Of a DNA stretch of 10,809 nucleotides, positions 1 through 7,467 are shown in pieces (position 1 is the first letter of the stretch; each line of letters opens with the position of its first letter). The stretch comes from Accumulibacter sp036625275 (GTDB lineage: Bacteria; Pseudomonadota; Gammaproteobacteria; Burkholderiales; Rhodocyclaceae): contig NZ_JAZKUD010000110.1 in assembly GCF_036625275.1 (NCBI RefSeq), forward strand, positions 1 through 10,809, written 5' to 3'. A program made the position numbers and the translations under genes. The notes under the pieces were generated by a model. That model saw nothing but the letters and a program-made list of their open reading frames with translations, ran no database searches and was not told the DNA's origin.

Positions 1-2222
1 GTCGTCGGCTCGACAACTACGATTTCTTCCTGCGCCTCGGCAAGCGCCTGATCAGCGCCCTGGGTGATATCAGCGAAGACGGTCAGGTTTTCCGGGTCGA
101 CATGCGTCTGCGACCGAACGGCGACTCGGGAGCGCTGGTCGGCTCGCTCGGATCGCTGGAAAACTATTTCATCACGCAAGGCCGCGAGTGGGAACGTTAC
201 GCCTGGATCAAGGCCCGGGTGATGAACGAAGGCGCCAATCTGCAGCCGGAATGGGTGAACGCCCTGCAGAGCATCGCCCGCCCGTTTGTCTTCCGCAAGT
301 ATCTCGATTTTGGCGCGATCAATGCCATGCGCGATCTGCATGCCCAGATTCGCCGCGAGGTCGCGCGCAAGGACATGGCCGAACACATCAAGCTCGGTCC
401 GGGTGGCATCCGCGAAATAGAGTTCATCGCCCAGGTCTTCCAGTTGATCCGCGGCGGCCGCGAGCCGGCATTGCAGACCCGGCCGACACTGCAGGTCCTC
501 GCCTTGCTCGCCGACCGGCGCCTGCTGCCGACGGAGACCGAGCGCGAACTGGCGACAGCGTACGAGTTCCTGCGCCGCCTCGAGCACCGTCTGCAGTACG
601 TGAACGATGCCCAGACGCATCGCCTGCCGGTCGCTGACGACGAGCGCCGGCAGATTGCCGCTTCGCTGGGCTTCGCCGACTGGCATGGGTTCATGCTCGT
701 TCTCGACGCCTACCGGGCGACCGTCGCCCGCCATTTCGAGCAGGTCTTCTCGGAGCCGGAGGAGGGCCGGCATCCGCTGGCCGGAATCTGGGATGACCCG
801 GTGGCCGGCGACGATGCGCTCGAGCGCCTGTCCACGCTGGGTTTTCGCCAGCCAAAAGCGATGCTCGAACGGCTACAGAGCTTCCGCCAGAGCGGCCGTT
901 ACCTGCAGTTGCCGGCGAGCAACCGCGAGCGCCTCGACGCCCTCGGGCCACGCCTGATCGATGCCGCTGCGGCCACTGGCACGCCCGATGCGACCTGGCA
1001 GCGCGGCCTCGATTTTCTCGATACGATCAGCCGTCGTGGCGCCTATCTGGCCCTGCTGCAGCAGTATCCACAGGCGCTGATGAAGCTGGCCGAACTGATC
1101 GGCAGCTCGTCGTGGGCTGCCGACTACCTGACCCGGCACCCGATTCTGCTCGACGAACTGCTCGATTCGCGGATCTTTGATGTCACCACCGACTGGCAGC
1201 GATTCCGTCAGGATCTGCACGCGCGCCTGGCCCTGCACGTCGACGACATCGAGCGTGAAATGGACATTCTGCGCGAAACGCACCATGCGCAGGTTTTCCA
1301 CTTCCTGGCGCAGGACATCGCCGGCATGCACACCGTCGAGCACCTCGCCGACCGCCTCAGCGAACTCGCCGACATCATGGTGCAGACGACGATGGATCTC
1401 TGCTGGCACAAGCTGAAGCACCGCCATCCCCATCCCGAGCGTCCGCCGCGCTTCGCGGTCATCGCGTATGGCAAACTCGGCGGCAAGGAACTCGGTTTCG
1501 CTTCGGACCTCGACCTGGTCTACCTGCACAATGACCCGGAGCCCGATGCCGGCGAACTCTATGCCCGTCTCGGGCAGCGGATGAGCACCTGGATGTCAAC
1601 CCAGACGGCGGCCGGCATGCTCTTCGAGGTCGACCTGCGCCTGCGCCCGAACGGCGATTCCGGCATGCTCGTCTCGCCGATCGAAGCTTTTCGCGACTAT
1701 CAGTTGCAGCACGCCTGGGTCTGGGAACACCAGGCACTGACGCGGGCCCGTTTCTGCGCCGGCGACCCGGCTGTCGGCGAGCAGTTCGAGGCCATCCGCA
1801 TCGAGATCCTGAGCCAGGCGCGCGATCTGGCCACGTTGCGCGATGAAGTGTTGGCGATGCGCCAGCGCATGCTCGATCAACACGCTTCAGGAAGCGAGGA
1901 GTCGTTCGACATCAAGCACGACCGTGGCGGCCTGATCGACGTCGAATTCATCGTCCAGTACCTGGTCCTCGGGCATGCGCACAGGCATCCCCGGCTGTGC
2001 GGCAACCTCGGCAACATCGCCCTGCTCGGGATAGCTGCCGAACTGGGCCTGATTCCTGCCGACCTGGGCGAACCGGTACGCAGCGCCTACCGCGAGTTTC
2101 GCCGCATGCAACACGTCCTGCGGCTCAACGCCGGCCGTCGCGCCCGCGTCGAACGCGCCTCGGTCAGCCACCGTATCGAAGCCGTTCGCGCACTCTGGGA
2201 GGCGGTATTCGGTGTGGCGTGA
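1..2222 (+). CDS. glnE: Bifunctional glutamine synthetase adenylyltransferase/deadenylase, 5' end missing
   Basis: Cytosolic enzyme that adds AMP to, and removes it from, glutamine synthetase in response to PII (GlnB) and glutamine, so it sets nitrogen assimilation. The gene is already open at the window edge (frame of base 3) and ends with TGA at 2220-2222. About 739 residues are visible of a family that is usually 900-1000 long, so roughly 200 N-terminal residues are missing. Both nucleotidyltransferase halves can be seen. The tail of the N-terminal adenylyl-removing domain has VDMRLRPNGDSG near base 100. The C-terminal adenylyl-transferring domain has GKLGGKELGFASDLDLVYLH near base 1470, with metal-binding aspartates in SDLDL, then VDLRLRPNGDSG near base 1635. 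The inner repetition of the LRPNGDSG motif is the family signature. No frameshift or lost motif residue is seen. The next gene converges on it, so glnE is the last gene of its transcript here. Confidence 0.97.
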   Translation, partial: RRLDNYDFFLRLGKRLISALGDISEDGQVFRVDMRLRPNGDSGALVGSLGSLENYFITQGREWERYAWIKARVMNEGANLQPEWVNALQSIARPFVFRKYLDFGAINAMRDLHAQIRREVARKDMAEHIKLGPGGIREIEFIAQVFQLIRGGREPALQTRPTLQVLALLADRRLLPTETERELATAYEFLRRLEHRLQYVNDAQTHRLPVADDERRQIAASLGFADWHGFMLVLDAYRATVARHFEQVFSEPEEGRHPLAGIWDDPVAGDDALERLSTLGFRQPKAMLERLQSFRQSGRYLQLPASNRERLDALGPRLIDAAAATGTPDATWQRGLDFLDTISRRGAYLALLQQYPQALMKLAELIGSSSWAADYLTRHPILLDELLDSRIFDVTTDWQRFRQDLHARLALHVDDIEREMDILRETHHAQVFHFLAQDIAGMHTVEHLADRLSELADIMVQTTMDLCWHKLKHRHPHPERPPRFAVIAYGKLGGKELGFASDLDLVYLHNDPEPDAGELYARLGQRMSTWMSTQTAAGMLFEVDLRLRPNGDSGMLVSPIEAFRDYQLQHAWVWEHQALTRARFCAGDPAVGEQFEAIRIEILSQARDLATLRDEVLAMRQRMLDQHASGSEESFDIKHDRGGLIDVEFIVQYLVLGHAHRHPRLCGNLGNIALLGIAAELGLIPADLGEPVRSAYREFRRMQHVLRLNAGRRARVERASVSHRIEAVRALWEAVFGVA

Positions 2223-2258
2223 GCCGGGTTGGCGACGGGTTGCCGGGAGAAGAAAGTT

Positions 2259-2272
2259 GCTCCCGCGGGGGC
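2259..2272. terminator. Weak GC hairpin between convergent glnE and yaeQ
   Basis: GCTCC and GGGGC can pair around a CGCG loop, with one G-T pair. Read on the minus strand, the hairpin is followed by the pyrimidine-rich AACTTTCTTCT, so it could end yaeQ transcription. On the plus strand there is no T tract. The stem is short and the call rests mainly on its place in a 72-nt convergent gap. Confidence 0.3.
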
Positions 2273-2294
2273 ACGCAAGCCTGAGGGAGGAACG

Positions 2295-2843
2295 CTATGG
2301 ATTCGACGAGAACAGGATTTTCGGTGCCAGTTCGAGCTGTTGACTTTGGTTGCCCAGCCAGATCAGCCCGTCCTGAACGGTGCATTGCAGGCGCATGCTG
2401 CGTTCGGCCAGGCCGGCCAGGGCCTGGCTCTCACCCGGACTCAACGAGAGTACGTGCAGATTGGGCTGGGTCACCAGCTTCTCCGAGTTCTGTCGCCACC
2501 AGATGTCCGCTGCTCTGCCGCCATAGCTGAGGACAATCACCCTGCGCGAACGACCACAGGCGCGGCGAATGGCCTTCTCAGCCGGTAATCCGACATCAAT
2601 CCAGCGCTCGACGCTGCCTGCTGCGTCGACGTCCTGGAGATCCGCCTCGTCCTCGGTCGACAGGCCGCGTCCGAAGACCAGTGTTGGCGAGGCGTAAAGC
2701 GTGAAGGCCAGCAGCCGAATCATCATCCGCTCGTCGGTCTCCGACGGATGGCGGGCGATCGTCAGGCCGTAGTCTGAAAAGTGCCCTCGATCAAGATCGG
2801 CAAGCTGGAGCTCAACCTTGAAGATGGTGGACTTGATGGCCAT
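2295..2843 (-). CDS. yaeQ: YaeQ family protein
   Basis: Conserved proteobacterial protein with a PD-(D/E)XK nuclease-like fold. E. coli YaeQ has been linked to suppression of RfaH loss, but its biochemical role is unknown to me. The protein is 182 residues, close to the 181 of E. coli YaeQ. Recognisable family stretches in order are MAIKSTIFKVELQLADLDR at the start, ARHPSETDERMMIRLLAF (about residues 30-47), DVGLPAEKAIRRAC (about 83-96), AADIWWRQNSEKL (about 109-121) and STMRLQ/VQDGLIWL-like text near the C-terminus. I chose the ATG at 2843 because it matches the family N-terminus. An upstream ATG at 2915 would add 24 residues without family character. The sequence just before the chosen ATG contains CGGGGTG as a possible ribosome site. 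It is transcribed toward glnE and is probably monocistronic. Confidence 0.93.
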   Translation of the reverse strand: MAIKSTIFKVELQLADLDRGHFSDYGLTIARHPSETDERMMIRLLAFTLYASPTLVFGRGLSTEDEADLQDVDAAGSVERWIDVGLPAEKAIRRACGRSRRVIVLSYGGRAADIWWRQNSEKLVTQPNLHVLSLSPGESQALAGLAERSMRLQCTVQDGLIWLGNQSQQLELAPKILFSSNP

Positions 2844-2904
2844 GTGGCACCCCGAAAAAGCTAGAGTATCCCACGGCGGGTCGGTTGGAGCAGGATGTGA
2901 CATG

Positions 2905-2917
2905 GTGTGCTGCACAC
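2905..2917. promoter_or_regulatory. 13-bp palindrome in the yaeQ/GGDEF divergent gap
   Basis: GTGTGC-T-GCACAC is a perfect inverted repeat about 60 nt upstream of the yaeQ start. The divergent gap (2844-3170, 327 nt) otherwise shows no gene. A TTGACC at 2999-3004 is a possible -35 for the plus-strand gene, but no convincing -10 lies 17 nt further on. Treating the palindrome as an operator is a guess. Confidence 0.2.
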
Positions 2918-3170
2918 AACGGCGCGACAGCCGTGCGCCTGGCCCGGAAAGAAGAAGCCGCGCGAGCAGGCAGGATATTCGGTGAAGTCGTTGTAGTATT
3001 GACCCTTGAGCTAGGTTGCGCGTCGATCAGGGCTGCCACCGAGTGGTGCAGGATTCTGCAGGGTGTGCCCAGCGCGCAAGGCGCCGACCGCCGTGCTGCT
3101 CGAGGTAAAGTACTTCGCTTCTGCAAGGGTCACGGGAAGCGCCACCAACTCAACTTGGGATGCCAAGGCA

Positions 3171-4286
3171 ATGCGTCGCCCTGCGTTCGTGAGGCAGTAC
3201 CTTGGTGACCTGTTGTTGGGAACCGACCGAGCCATGCGCTTGCGCCTGGCGCAGACAGGCTTGGCCCTCTTGCTGATGCTGATGGGCATGGCGGTTGTAC
3301 TTTGGGCGGCCTGGGTGCTGGACCGGCCGCGTGGTCCGCTGTACGTTTGGACGCTGAGTTCGCTGTTCGCCATCGTCATGGTCTATATGGCCATTCGCTG
3401 CGGTTGGTCACGGCGCTTCAAGGACCCATCACTGACTTTGCCGCAGATGGCGATTGCGATTGTCTGCAGCGCGACCGGCTATGCCCTGATGGGTCCGGTA
3501 CGTGCAATCGCGTTCCCCAATTTGCTGATCATCCTGATGTTTGGCATGTTCGGTCTAGGCACCATCAGCGCCTTGGGCATCAGCATCTATGCTCTGCTCG
3601 CGTTTGGCCTGAGTATGGCTTTGATGGCTTCGATCAGCCCCGATGTCTACCCGCCGACGGTTGAACTGGCGCATTTCATGATGCTGGTGATTGTCGTTCC
3701 AGCGGTCTCGGTCCTGGCCGGGCGTCTGAGCCGCATTCGTCGCCGATTGGGCGAGCAAAAGCAAGAGCTGACCGTGGCGCTCGAACAGATTCAACTCATG
3801 GCCGCGCATGATGATTTGACCGGCTTGTTGAATCGCCGTCACATGGTGGTCCTGCTGGAGCAGGAAACTCAACGCAGCCTGCGCTCGGGACAAGGATTTT
3901 GCCTGGCGCTGATCGACATGGACCATTTCAAGCGCGTCAATGACCGGTATGGCCATGCTGCGGGTGACGAGGTACTGCGCGCCTTTGCCGACACCGCGCA
4001 GGTGGTCTTGCGCCGGTCGGACGTGCTGGCGCGCTGGGGTGGTGAGGAGTTTGTCCTGATGCAATCGGCGACCGGCATGTCGCTTGCCGGAGCCACCATG
4101 GAGCGCCTGCGCGAGCAGGTGGCGAAGCTGGCGCCCGTTTTTGGCGAGGACGTCCTGCAGATCAGCTTTTCCGCCGGGCTGACTGAACACCGTTCGGGTG
4201 AATGTGTGAACCAGACGCTGGAGCGTGCCGACCGCTTGCTCTACGATGCCAAGGCTCAGGGTCGCAACCGGGTAGTGACAGGCTGA
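3171..4286 (+). CDS. Membrane-bound diguanylate cyclase (GGDEF)
   Basis: Predicted inner-membrane enzyme that makes cyclic di-GMP from two GTP. The chosen form is 371 residues. The N-terminal half is strongly hydrophobic, with about six membrane spans near residues 30-51, 59-78, 92-112, 117-135, 138-158 and 168-188. It could sense an unknown membrane or small-molecule signal. A short linker, RIRRRLGEQKQELTVAL, looks helical and may form a dimer coiled coil. The GGDEF domain starts at AAHDDLTGLLNRR and contains ALIDMDHFKRVNDRYGH. The active site is GGEEF at 290-294, and the product-inhibition site RxxD is present at 281-284 (RRSD). It should therefore be catalytically active and feedback inhibited. 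The ATG at 3171 is preferred for the LLLGTDRAMRLRLAQ segment typical of related proteins. GTG 3063 and ATG 3234 are alternatives, and the ribosome site is weak. Confidence 0.9.
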   Translation: MRRPAFVRQYLGDLLLGTDRAMRLRLAQTGLALLLMLMGMAVVLWAAWVLDRPRGPLYVWTLSSLFAIVMVYMAIRCGWSRRFKDPSLTLPQMAIAIVCSATGYALMGPVRAIAFPNLLIILMFGMFGLGTISALGISIYALLAFGLSMALMASISPDVYPPTVELAHFMMLVIVVPAVSVLAGRLSRIRRRLGEQKQELTVALEQIQLMAAHDDLTGLLNRRHMVVLLEQETQRSLRSGQGFCLALIDMDHFKRVNDRYGHAAGDEVLRAFADTAQVVLRRSDVLARWGGEEFVLMQSATGMSLAGATMERLREQVAKLAPVFGEDVLQISFSAGLTEHRSGECVNQTLERADRLLYDAKAQGRNRVVTG

Positions 4287-4393
4287 TCAAGCCGGCAGGC
4301 CAGCTGCAAAGCCTCAGTCGGTCACCGACAGTTCCTGACAAGGTCGGCGCCGCCGTGGCAGCCGGAGCCGGCCGTTAAACGCGAGGGGGGACC

Positions 4394-5458
4394 ATGAGCA
4401 AGGGTAAGGGACGGACAATCGCGACCGATCTGGCCGGGCCGGGCGGCAGGATTCTCGCGGGCGGTTTTTCGCCGCGGCTGTGCCGGCGGCTGAAGGCGTG
4501 TGTCGCCGCCATGGCGGCCCTGGAGAAGATTTCCTCGCCGATCATCCCCTATATCGCCGCCTGGCGCGAACACGAGAAGATCATCTGGTATGAACATGTC
4601 GGAGCACGGTTTCTTGCCCTTCTCGGCTGCGAGCGGGGGGAAGTCGACGAGGTCTTTCGGCAGAGTATCGTCGATCGGCGTCTCTACCGGTACGCGGAGC
4701 GGGAGAGCAAGGTGGAGGAGGAGATCGTCACCCGGGCCGAGTTGCGGGGCGATCAGGCCGGCTTGCGCGCGGAGGTGAAAAAGGCGGGGACGGTGGAGTT
4801 CGTCTATCAACTGGCCTTGCCGGCGGGGAAGACGATCTGGCTGAAGGACCAAGCCAACATCGAGGTCTTTGTCGAGGACCAGATCTGTCTCTCGATTGGC
4901 TGCCTGACCGAGGTCACCAAGGAGATGGAGCAAAAGGATCTGCTGGAAAAAATCGGCTATTTCGACGAACTGACCAAGTTGCCGAAACGCACCATCCTGC
5001 AACGGATTCTCGAGATGAATATCGGCAATCTCCGCCGCGGCCACATCAACGATTTTGTCTTTCTGTTGTTGGACCTGGATCATTTCAAGGCGGTGAACGA
5101 CATCCATGGCCATCAGGCCGGGGACCAGGTCCTGGTCGGCTTCGCAGACGTGATGCGCGCCACCAAGCGGCATGAGGACGAGATCGGCCGCTATGGTGGC
5201 GAGGAGTTTTACGGATTCTTCATCGGCGGCCTGCAGAACGGCCTCCAGTTTGCCGAGCGCTTGCGGCTGGCGGTGGCCAACACCGATTTTTTCTTCAATC
5301 GCGAGCGGATCCCGGTCACCGTCTCCGTCGGCCTGGTCGCCGCGAGCCAGCTCGCGGAGGTGGGCGAAATCAGTGTCGAGGAGTTGGTGCGGGTCGCAGA
5401 TCGGCGGTTGTATGTAGCCAAGGAAGAAGGGCGAAATCGGGTGGTTTTTCGGGGCTGA
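4394..5458 (+). CDS. Soluble diguanylate cyclase with sensor-like N-terminus (GGDEF)
   Basis: Predicted cytosolic 354-residue enzyme making cyclic di-GMP. No membrane span is seen. Residues about 45-180 look like a PAS-type sensory region: IIWYEHVGARFLALLGCE early on, and TIWLKDQANIEVFVEDQ then SIGCLTEVTKEMEQKDLLEK leading into the catalytic part, as in PAS-to-GGDEF linkers. I recognise this only by style, so the sensor fold is an inference. The GGDEF domain begins at IGYFDELTKLPKRTIL and has LLLDLDHFKAVNDIHGHQAGD. GGEEF is at 268-272 and the inhibitory RxxD is RHED at 259-262, so both active and feedback sites are intact. A strong GAGGGGGG ribosome site precedes the ATG. It follows the membrane cyclase by 107 nt on the same strand. 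That gap contains a small GTCGG/CCGAC hairpin at 4317-4329, so co-transcription is possible but not shown. Confidence 0.92.
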   Translation: MSKGKGRTIATDLAGPGGRILAGGFSPRLCRRLKACVAAMAALEKISSPIIPYIAAWREHEKIIWYEHVGARFLALLGCERGEVDEVFRQSIVDRRLYRYAERESKVEEEIVTRAELRGDQAGLRAEVKKAGTVEFVYQLALPAGKTIWLKDQANIEVFVEDQICLSIGCLTEVTKEMEQKDLLEKIGYFDELTKLPKRTILQRILEMNIGNLRRGHINDFVFLLLDLDHFKAVNDIHGHQAGDQVLVGFADVMRATKRHEDEIGRYGGEEFYGFFIGGLQNGLQFAERLRLAVANTDFFFNRERIPVTVSVGLVAASQLAEVGEISVEELVRVADRRLYVAKEEGRNRVVFRG

Positions 5459-5474
5459 TATGGAACTGCGGGGC

Positions 5475-5696
5475 TTACACCTTACCGCCAGCCATGCCAG
5501 ACCTCACATTCTGGCCCGATCACCGCACCGGAAACGGTGCCATCAAGTTCTTCAAGGCCAGGCCCGCAGCTTGCTTGCCCCCAAGAATTGCCTCCACGAT
5601 GCGGTCTATCGAGTTTTGTTTGGCGATTTCATATGCTCGCTGCCCCGATCACTTCATCGGAAACAGCGTCAGCAAGCCGTGCAACTTCAGGGGTGC
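5475..5696 (-). pseudogene. Decayed 3' ends of a serine-recombinase-type gene, two pieces
   Basis: Reading the minus strand gives two short pieces in one frame, separated by stops. The first (5696-5649) ends LLTLFPMK-stop-SGQ. The second (5648-5475) reads EIAKQNSIDRIVEAILGGKQ, then GLALKNLMAPFPVR-stop-SGQ. This resembles the C-terminal segment of large serine recombinases, where text such as APDIVEAIL-GRQP-GLT is followed by a Pro-Leu-Pro-(x2)-Trp element. At the tryptophan position both pieces have TGA, one base from TGG. No catalytic N-terminal domain is visible and neither piece has a usable start. The IS begins 18 nt to the right, so the rest of the gene may have been lost before or at that insertion. 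The match is from memory of the family and rests on short segments. Confidence 0.5.
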
Positions 5697-5714
5697 TTAC
5701 GACCCTAAGGACGC

Positions 5715-5734
5715 AAGCAAAAATAACTTGAACA
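5715..5734 (+). repeat. Terminal inverted repeat, left end of the IS
   Basis: AAGCAAAAATAACTTGAACA, identical to the reverse complement of 6994-7013. It lies 7 nt beyond the transposase stop codon, and identity ends immediately on both sides. Confidence 0.9.
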
Positions 5735-5741
5735 ATAAGAG

Positions 5742-6965
5742 TTATTTGTCATTGTTCCGAGGTATCAGGCGGTAGTTCCATTCGCCATGAAACGCGTCGC
5801 GCTCGATGGCAAGCGAGGCAAGCTCGTCGTCGGACACCTTGATTCCCGACGTATAGGCGTTCTCATCGATCGCAGCCTGGATTCGCAAGCCTGTCTCGGT
5901 TGTCGTGTTGCCGATCAGGTTCACCACCACCTGTCGACTGACTAGCGGTCGTCCGCGCCAATTTGCGGTGATGTGGCAGAACATGCGATGCTCGATCTTG
6001 TTCCATTTGCTGGTTCCCGGCGGGAGGTGACAAACCTGAACCGTCAGGCGCAGTTCATCCGCCAGTTTTTGTAACTCCCTTCGCCATAGACGCACGCGAT
6101 AACCGTTGCTGCCACCGCCATCCGCGGTGATCAGCAGACGGCGAACATTCGGGTAGGTCACCTGTCCCATTTCACGCCACCAGCGCCGAATGCTCTCGAC
6201 GGCGAATTCGGCGGTATCGTGGTCGATACCGACACTGACCCAGCCTGTATTGGTGGTCACGTCATAAACCCCGTAGGGTGCGACCTTGCCAAGTTCACGG
6301 TCAATGAAGTCATGAACCCGCACTTCTTCTGGTTGTCCCTTGGGTTGCCACTCTTTGCCGCCATTCCTAAAGTCGCCGATTAACTCTTTCTTCTTGGTGT
6401 CCACCGAAATGACCGGATCGCCTGCCGCCTGATACTCCGCAACGGTGCGGGCGATGTGGCCGAACTGGGCATCGCGGTCCTCATGCTGCCCACCTTCTCG
6501 GGTCTTCCGCGTTGATTGCAGACTGAAGCCTGCCAAACTCAACAAATCACAGAGGCTTCGCTGGCTGACCGTGTGCCCTTGCTGCCTCAGCTCTTCAGCC
6601 AGACGATAGGTGCTCTTGCAGGTCCAGCGCAGCGGCGACATCGGATCACCACGCGTTGTCGGCTCCACCAGGGCGTCGACATCGCTCAGCAAGCTGGCAT
6701 CCTTGTCAATCAGCTTCTTTCGCCCACCTCCTGCCGCTCGCGCCCGGAGTTGCACGCCTTGCTCCCCGGCCGACACCGGTGCATTCAGTTCACTCAAACC
6801 CGCATGAATCGTCGTGCGCGACAGGCCAGTCGCCTTGGCGACCAAGGTGACGCCACCACGCCCCAGGCTTCGCGCCTCCGTCGCCGCCCAAAGGCGAAGC
6901 GTGGCCTCATCCAGCCTCCCACACAGCGCTTGATACTTGGCTTCTATGGCTAACTCTTGCTCCAT
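5742..6965 (-). CDS. ISAzo13-family DDE transposase
   Basis: Enzyme that cuts and joins the ends of its own insertion sequence. From ATG 6965 the protein is 407 residues, a normal full length, starting MEQELAIEAKYQALCGRL as in relatives. A TTG at 6983 would add six residues. A helix-turn-helix-like stretch, GVTLVAKATGLSRTTIHAGL, lies around residues 38-57 and probably binds the ends. Candidate catalytic acids are D189 in VISVDTKKKE, D282 in LLITADGGGSNG, and E325 in PPGTSKWNKIEHRMF, giving a DDE triad with about 42 residues between the last two. The C-terminus FHGEWNYRLIP is also typical. No frameshift or stop is present. It is the only gene in the element and has no strong ribosome site. Confidence 0.93.
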   Translation of the reverse strand: MEQELAIEAKYQALCGRLDEATLRLWAATEARSLGRGGVTLVAKATGLSRTTIHAGLSELNAPVSAGEQGVQLRARAAGGGRKKLIDKDASLLSDVDALVEPTTRGDPMSPLRWTCKSTYRLAEELRQQGHTVSQRSLCDLLSLAGFSLQSTRKTREGGQHEDRDAQFGHIARTVAEYQAAGDPVISVDTKKKELIGDFRNGGKEWQPKGQPEEVRVHDFIDRELGKVAPYGVYDVTTNTGWVSVGIDHDTAEFAVESIRRWWREMGQVTYPNVRRLLITADGGGSNGYRVRLWRRELQKLADELRLTVQVCHLPPGTSKWNKIEHRMFCHITANWRGRPLVSRQVVVNLIGNTTTETGLRIQAAIDENAYTSGIKVSDDELASLAIERDAFHGEWNYRLIPRNNDK

Positions 6966-6993
6966 GCTGAAACCATAGGCCAATCATCACAAA

Positions 6994-7013
6994 TGTTCAA
7001 GTTATTTTTGCTT
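6994..7013 (-). repeat. Terminal inverted repeat, right end of the IS
   Basis: TGTTCAAGTTATTTTTGCTT on the plus strand is the exact reverse complement of the left end. It lies 28 nt upstream of the transposase ATG, so the transposase promoter probably overlaps it. Confidence 0.9.
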
Positions 7014-7107
7014 AACGCCATAGTCATGCCGAAGGCTGCACAAGGCGTGTTGGCACGACTATTGCTGAGCGATCGATGTCATTCACACCGCGAGCGAGGT
7101 AGTCAAA

Positions 7108-7212
7108 ATGCTAGAGCCTGTAACGCTTGCTGCACTTGGTCTTGGCGCTGTGCTGCCCTATGCCGGTGTAGCCATCTGGACTTGGATCAGGGACCGCGTC
7201 AAGCACCACTAG
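7108..7212 (+). CDS. Possible 34-aa single-span membrane peptide
   Basis: A short frame with ATG at 7108 and TAG at 7210-7212. GAGG lies 8 nt before the ATG as a plausible ribosome site. The product is 34 residues: a short acidic N-terminus (MLEPV), an unbroken hydrophobic stretch of about 20 residues (TLAALGLGAVLPYAGVAIW), then a basic tail (RDRVKHH). This is the layout of a single-pass inner-membrane peptide. I recognise no family. It sits 95 nt to the right of the IS and about 130 nt before the next small frame, on the same strand as the tyrosine recombinase. Small membrane regulators, phage leftovers and type I toxin peptides can all look like this. Chance is a real alternative at this length. 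Confidence 0.4.
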   Translation: MLEPVTLAALGLGAVLPYAGVAIWTWIRDRVKHH

Positions 7213-7344
7213 GGTGCAAGCGGTTACCAAGTTGATGTATTTTCTCCTTCCAACCTATCCGCAGTATCCGTGGATAAGTCTGTCCGTGCTCATCAACCTC
7301 AAGAGCATGACGCTTCGAAGCGAACCTAAAGCTGGACGTCGGTT

Positions 7345-7467
7345 ATGGAGCGGTTTTCCGAGCGTCTCTTGATGGCCGATAGCCCGAGTACGGAATCCTA
7401 TCGCATACCAGCCACTTATGCGCAGGTCGAAAAATATGACTCCGATCAACAACCAAAGAGTCTGTAA
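7345..7467 (+). CDS. Possible 40-aa leader frame overlapping the recombinase start
   Basis: ATG at 7345 opens a 40-residue frame whose TAA (7465-7467) shares its last A with the ATG of the tyrosine recombinase (TAATG). Such overlaps usually mean translational coupling. The predicted product, starting MERFSERLLMADSPSTES and ending YDSDQQPKSL, is hydrophilic. I know no family for it. An internal ATG at 7372 would give 31 residues. The ribosome site is weak (GGA about 9 nt upstream). The gap between 7213 and 7344 holds nothing else I can support. Confidence 0.35.
   Translation: MERFSERLLMADSPSTESYRIPATYAQVEKYDSDQQPKSL

Larger units (their letters stand above)
5715..7013 (-). mobile_element. ISAzo13-family insertion sequence, apparently complete
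   Basis: One full-length transposase gene lies between perfect 20-bp terminal inverted repeats 1299 nt apart. The size suits this family. The element sits among degraded recombinase sequence. The 4-mer ACGC lies directly left of the left repeat (5711-5714) and again on the right at 7015-7018, but there one extra A separates it from the repeat. A target duplication is therefore not proven and the exact tips could be off by a base or two. Nothing seen suggests loss of mobility. Confidence 0.85.

Noticed and set aside
197..694. Long minus-strand and alternate plus-strand reading frames inside glnE
   Set aside because: They overlap a clearly recognised gene, have Arg/Ser-rich composition and match no family. 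High-GC DNA produces such frames by chance.
3555..4190. 211-codon minus-strand frame inside the membrane cyclase gene
   Set aside because: It lies opposite conserved GGDEF coding sequence and reads as its shadow, rich in His, Gln and Arg with no known motif.
4322..5173. 283-codon minus-strand frame opposite the second cyclase
   Set aside because: The plus strand has a strong ribosome site and every GGDEF motif; the minus frame has no recognisable domain.
5460..5775. Short plus-strand frames after the second cyclase
   Set aside because: They run opposite the recombinase relics and across the IS left end, so they cannot be a single original gene.
5711..7018. ACGC as a 4-bp target-site duplication of the IS
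   Set aside because: The right copy is separated from the repeat by an extra A, so it may be chance.
7269..7278. DnaA-box-like CGTGGATAAG suggesting an origin
   Set aside because: Only one imperfect copy, with no cluster, AT-rich unwinding region or replication gene nearby.
7235..7372. 45-codon plus-strand frame starting at ATG 7235
   Set aside because: No ribosome site, and the proline- and serine-rich product has no sign of being a protein.
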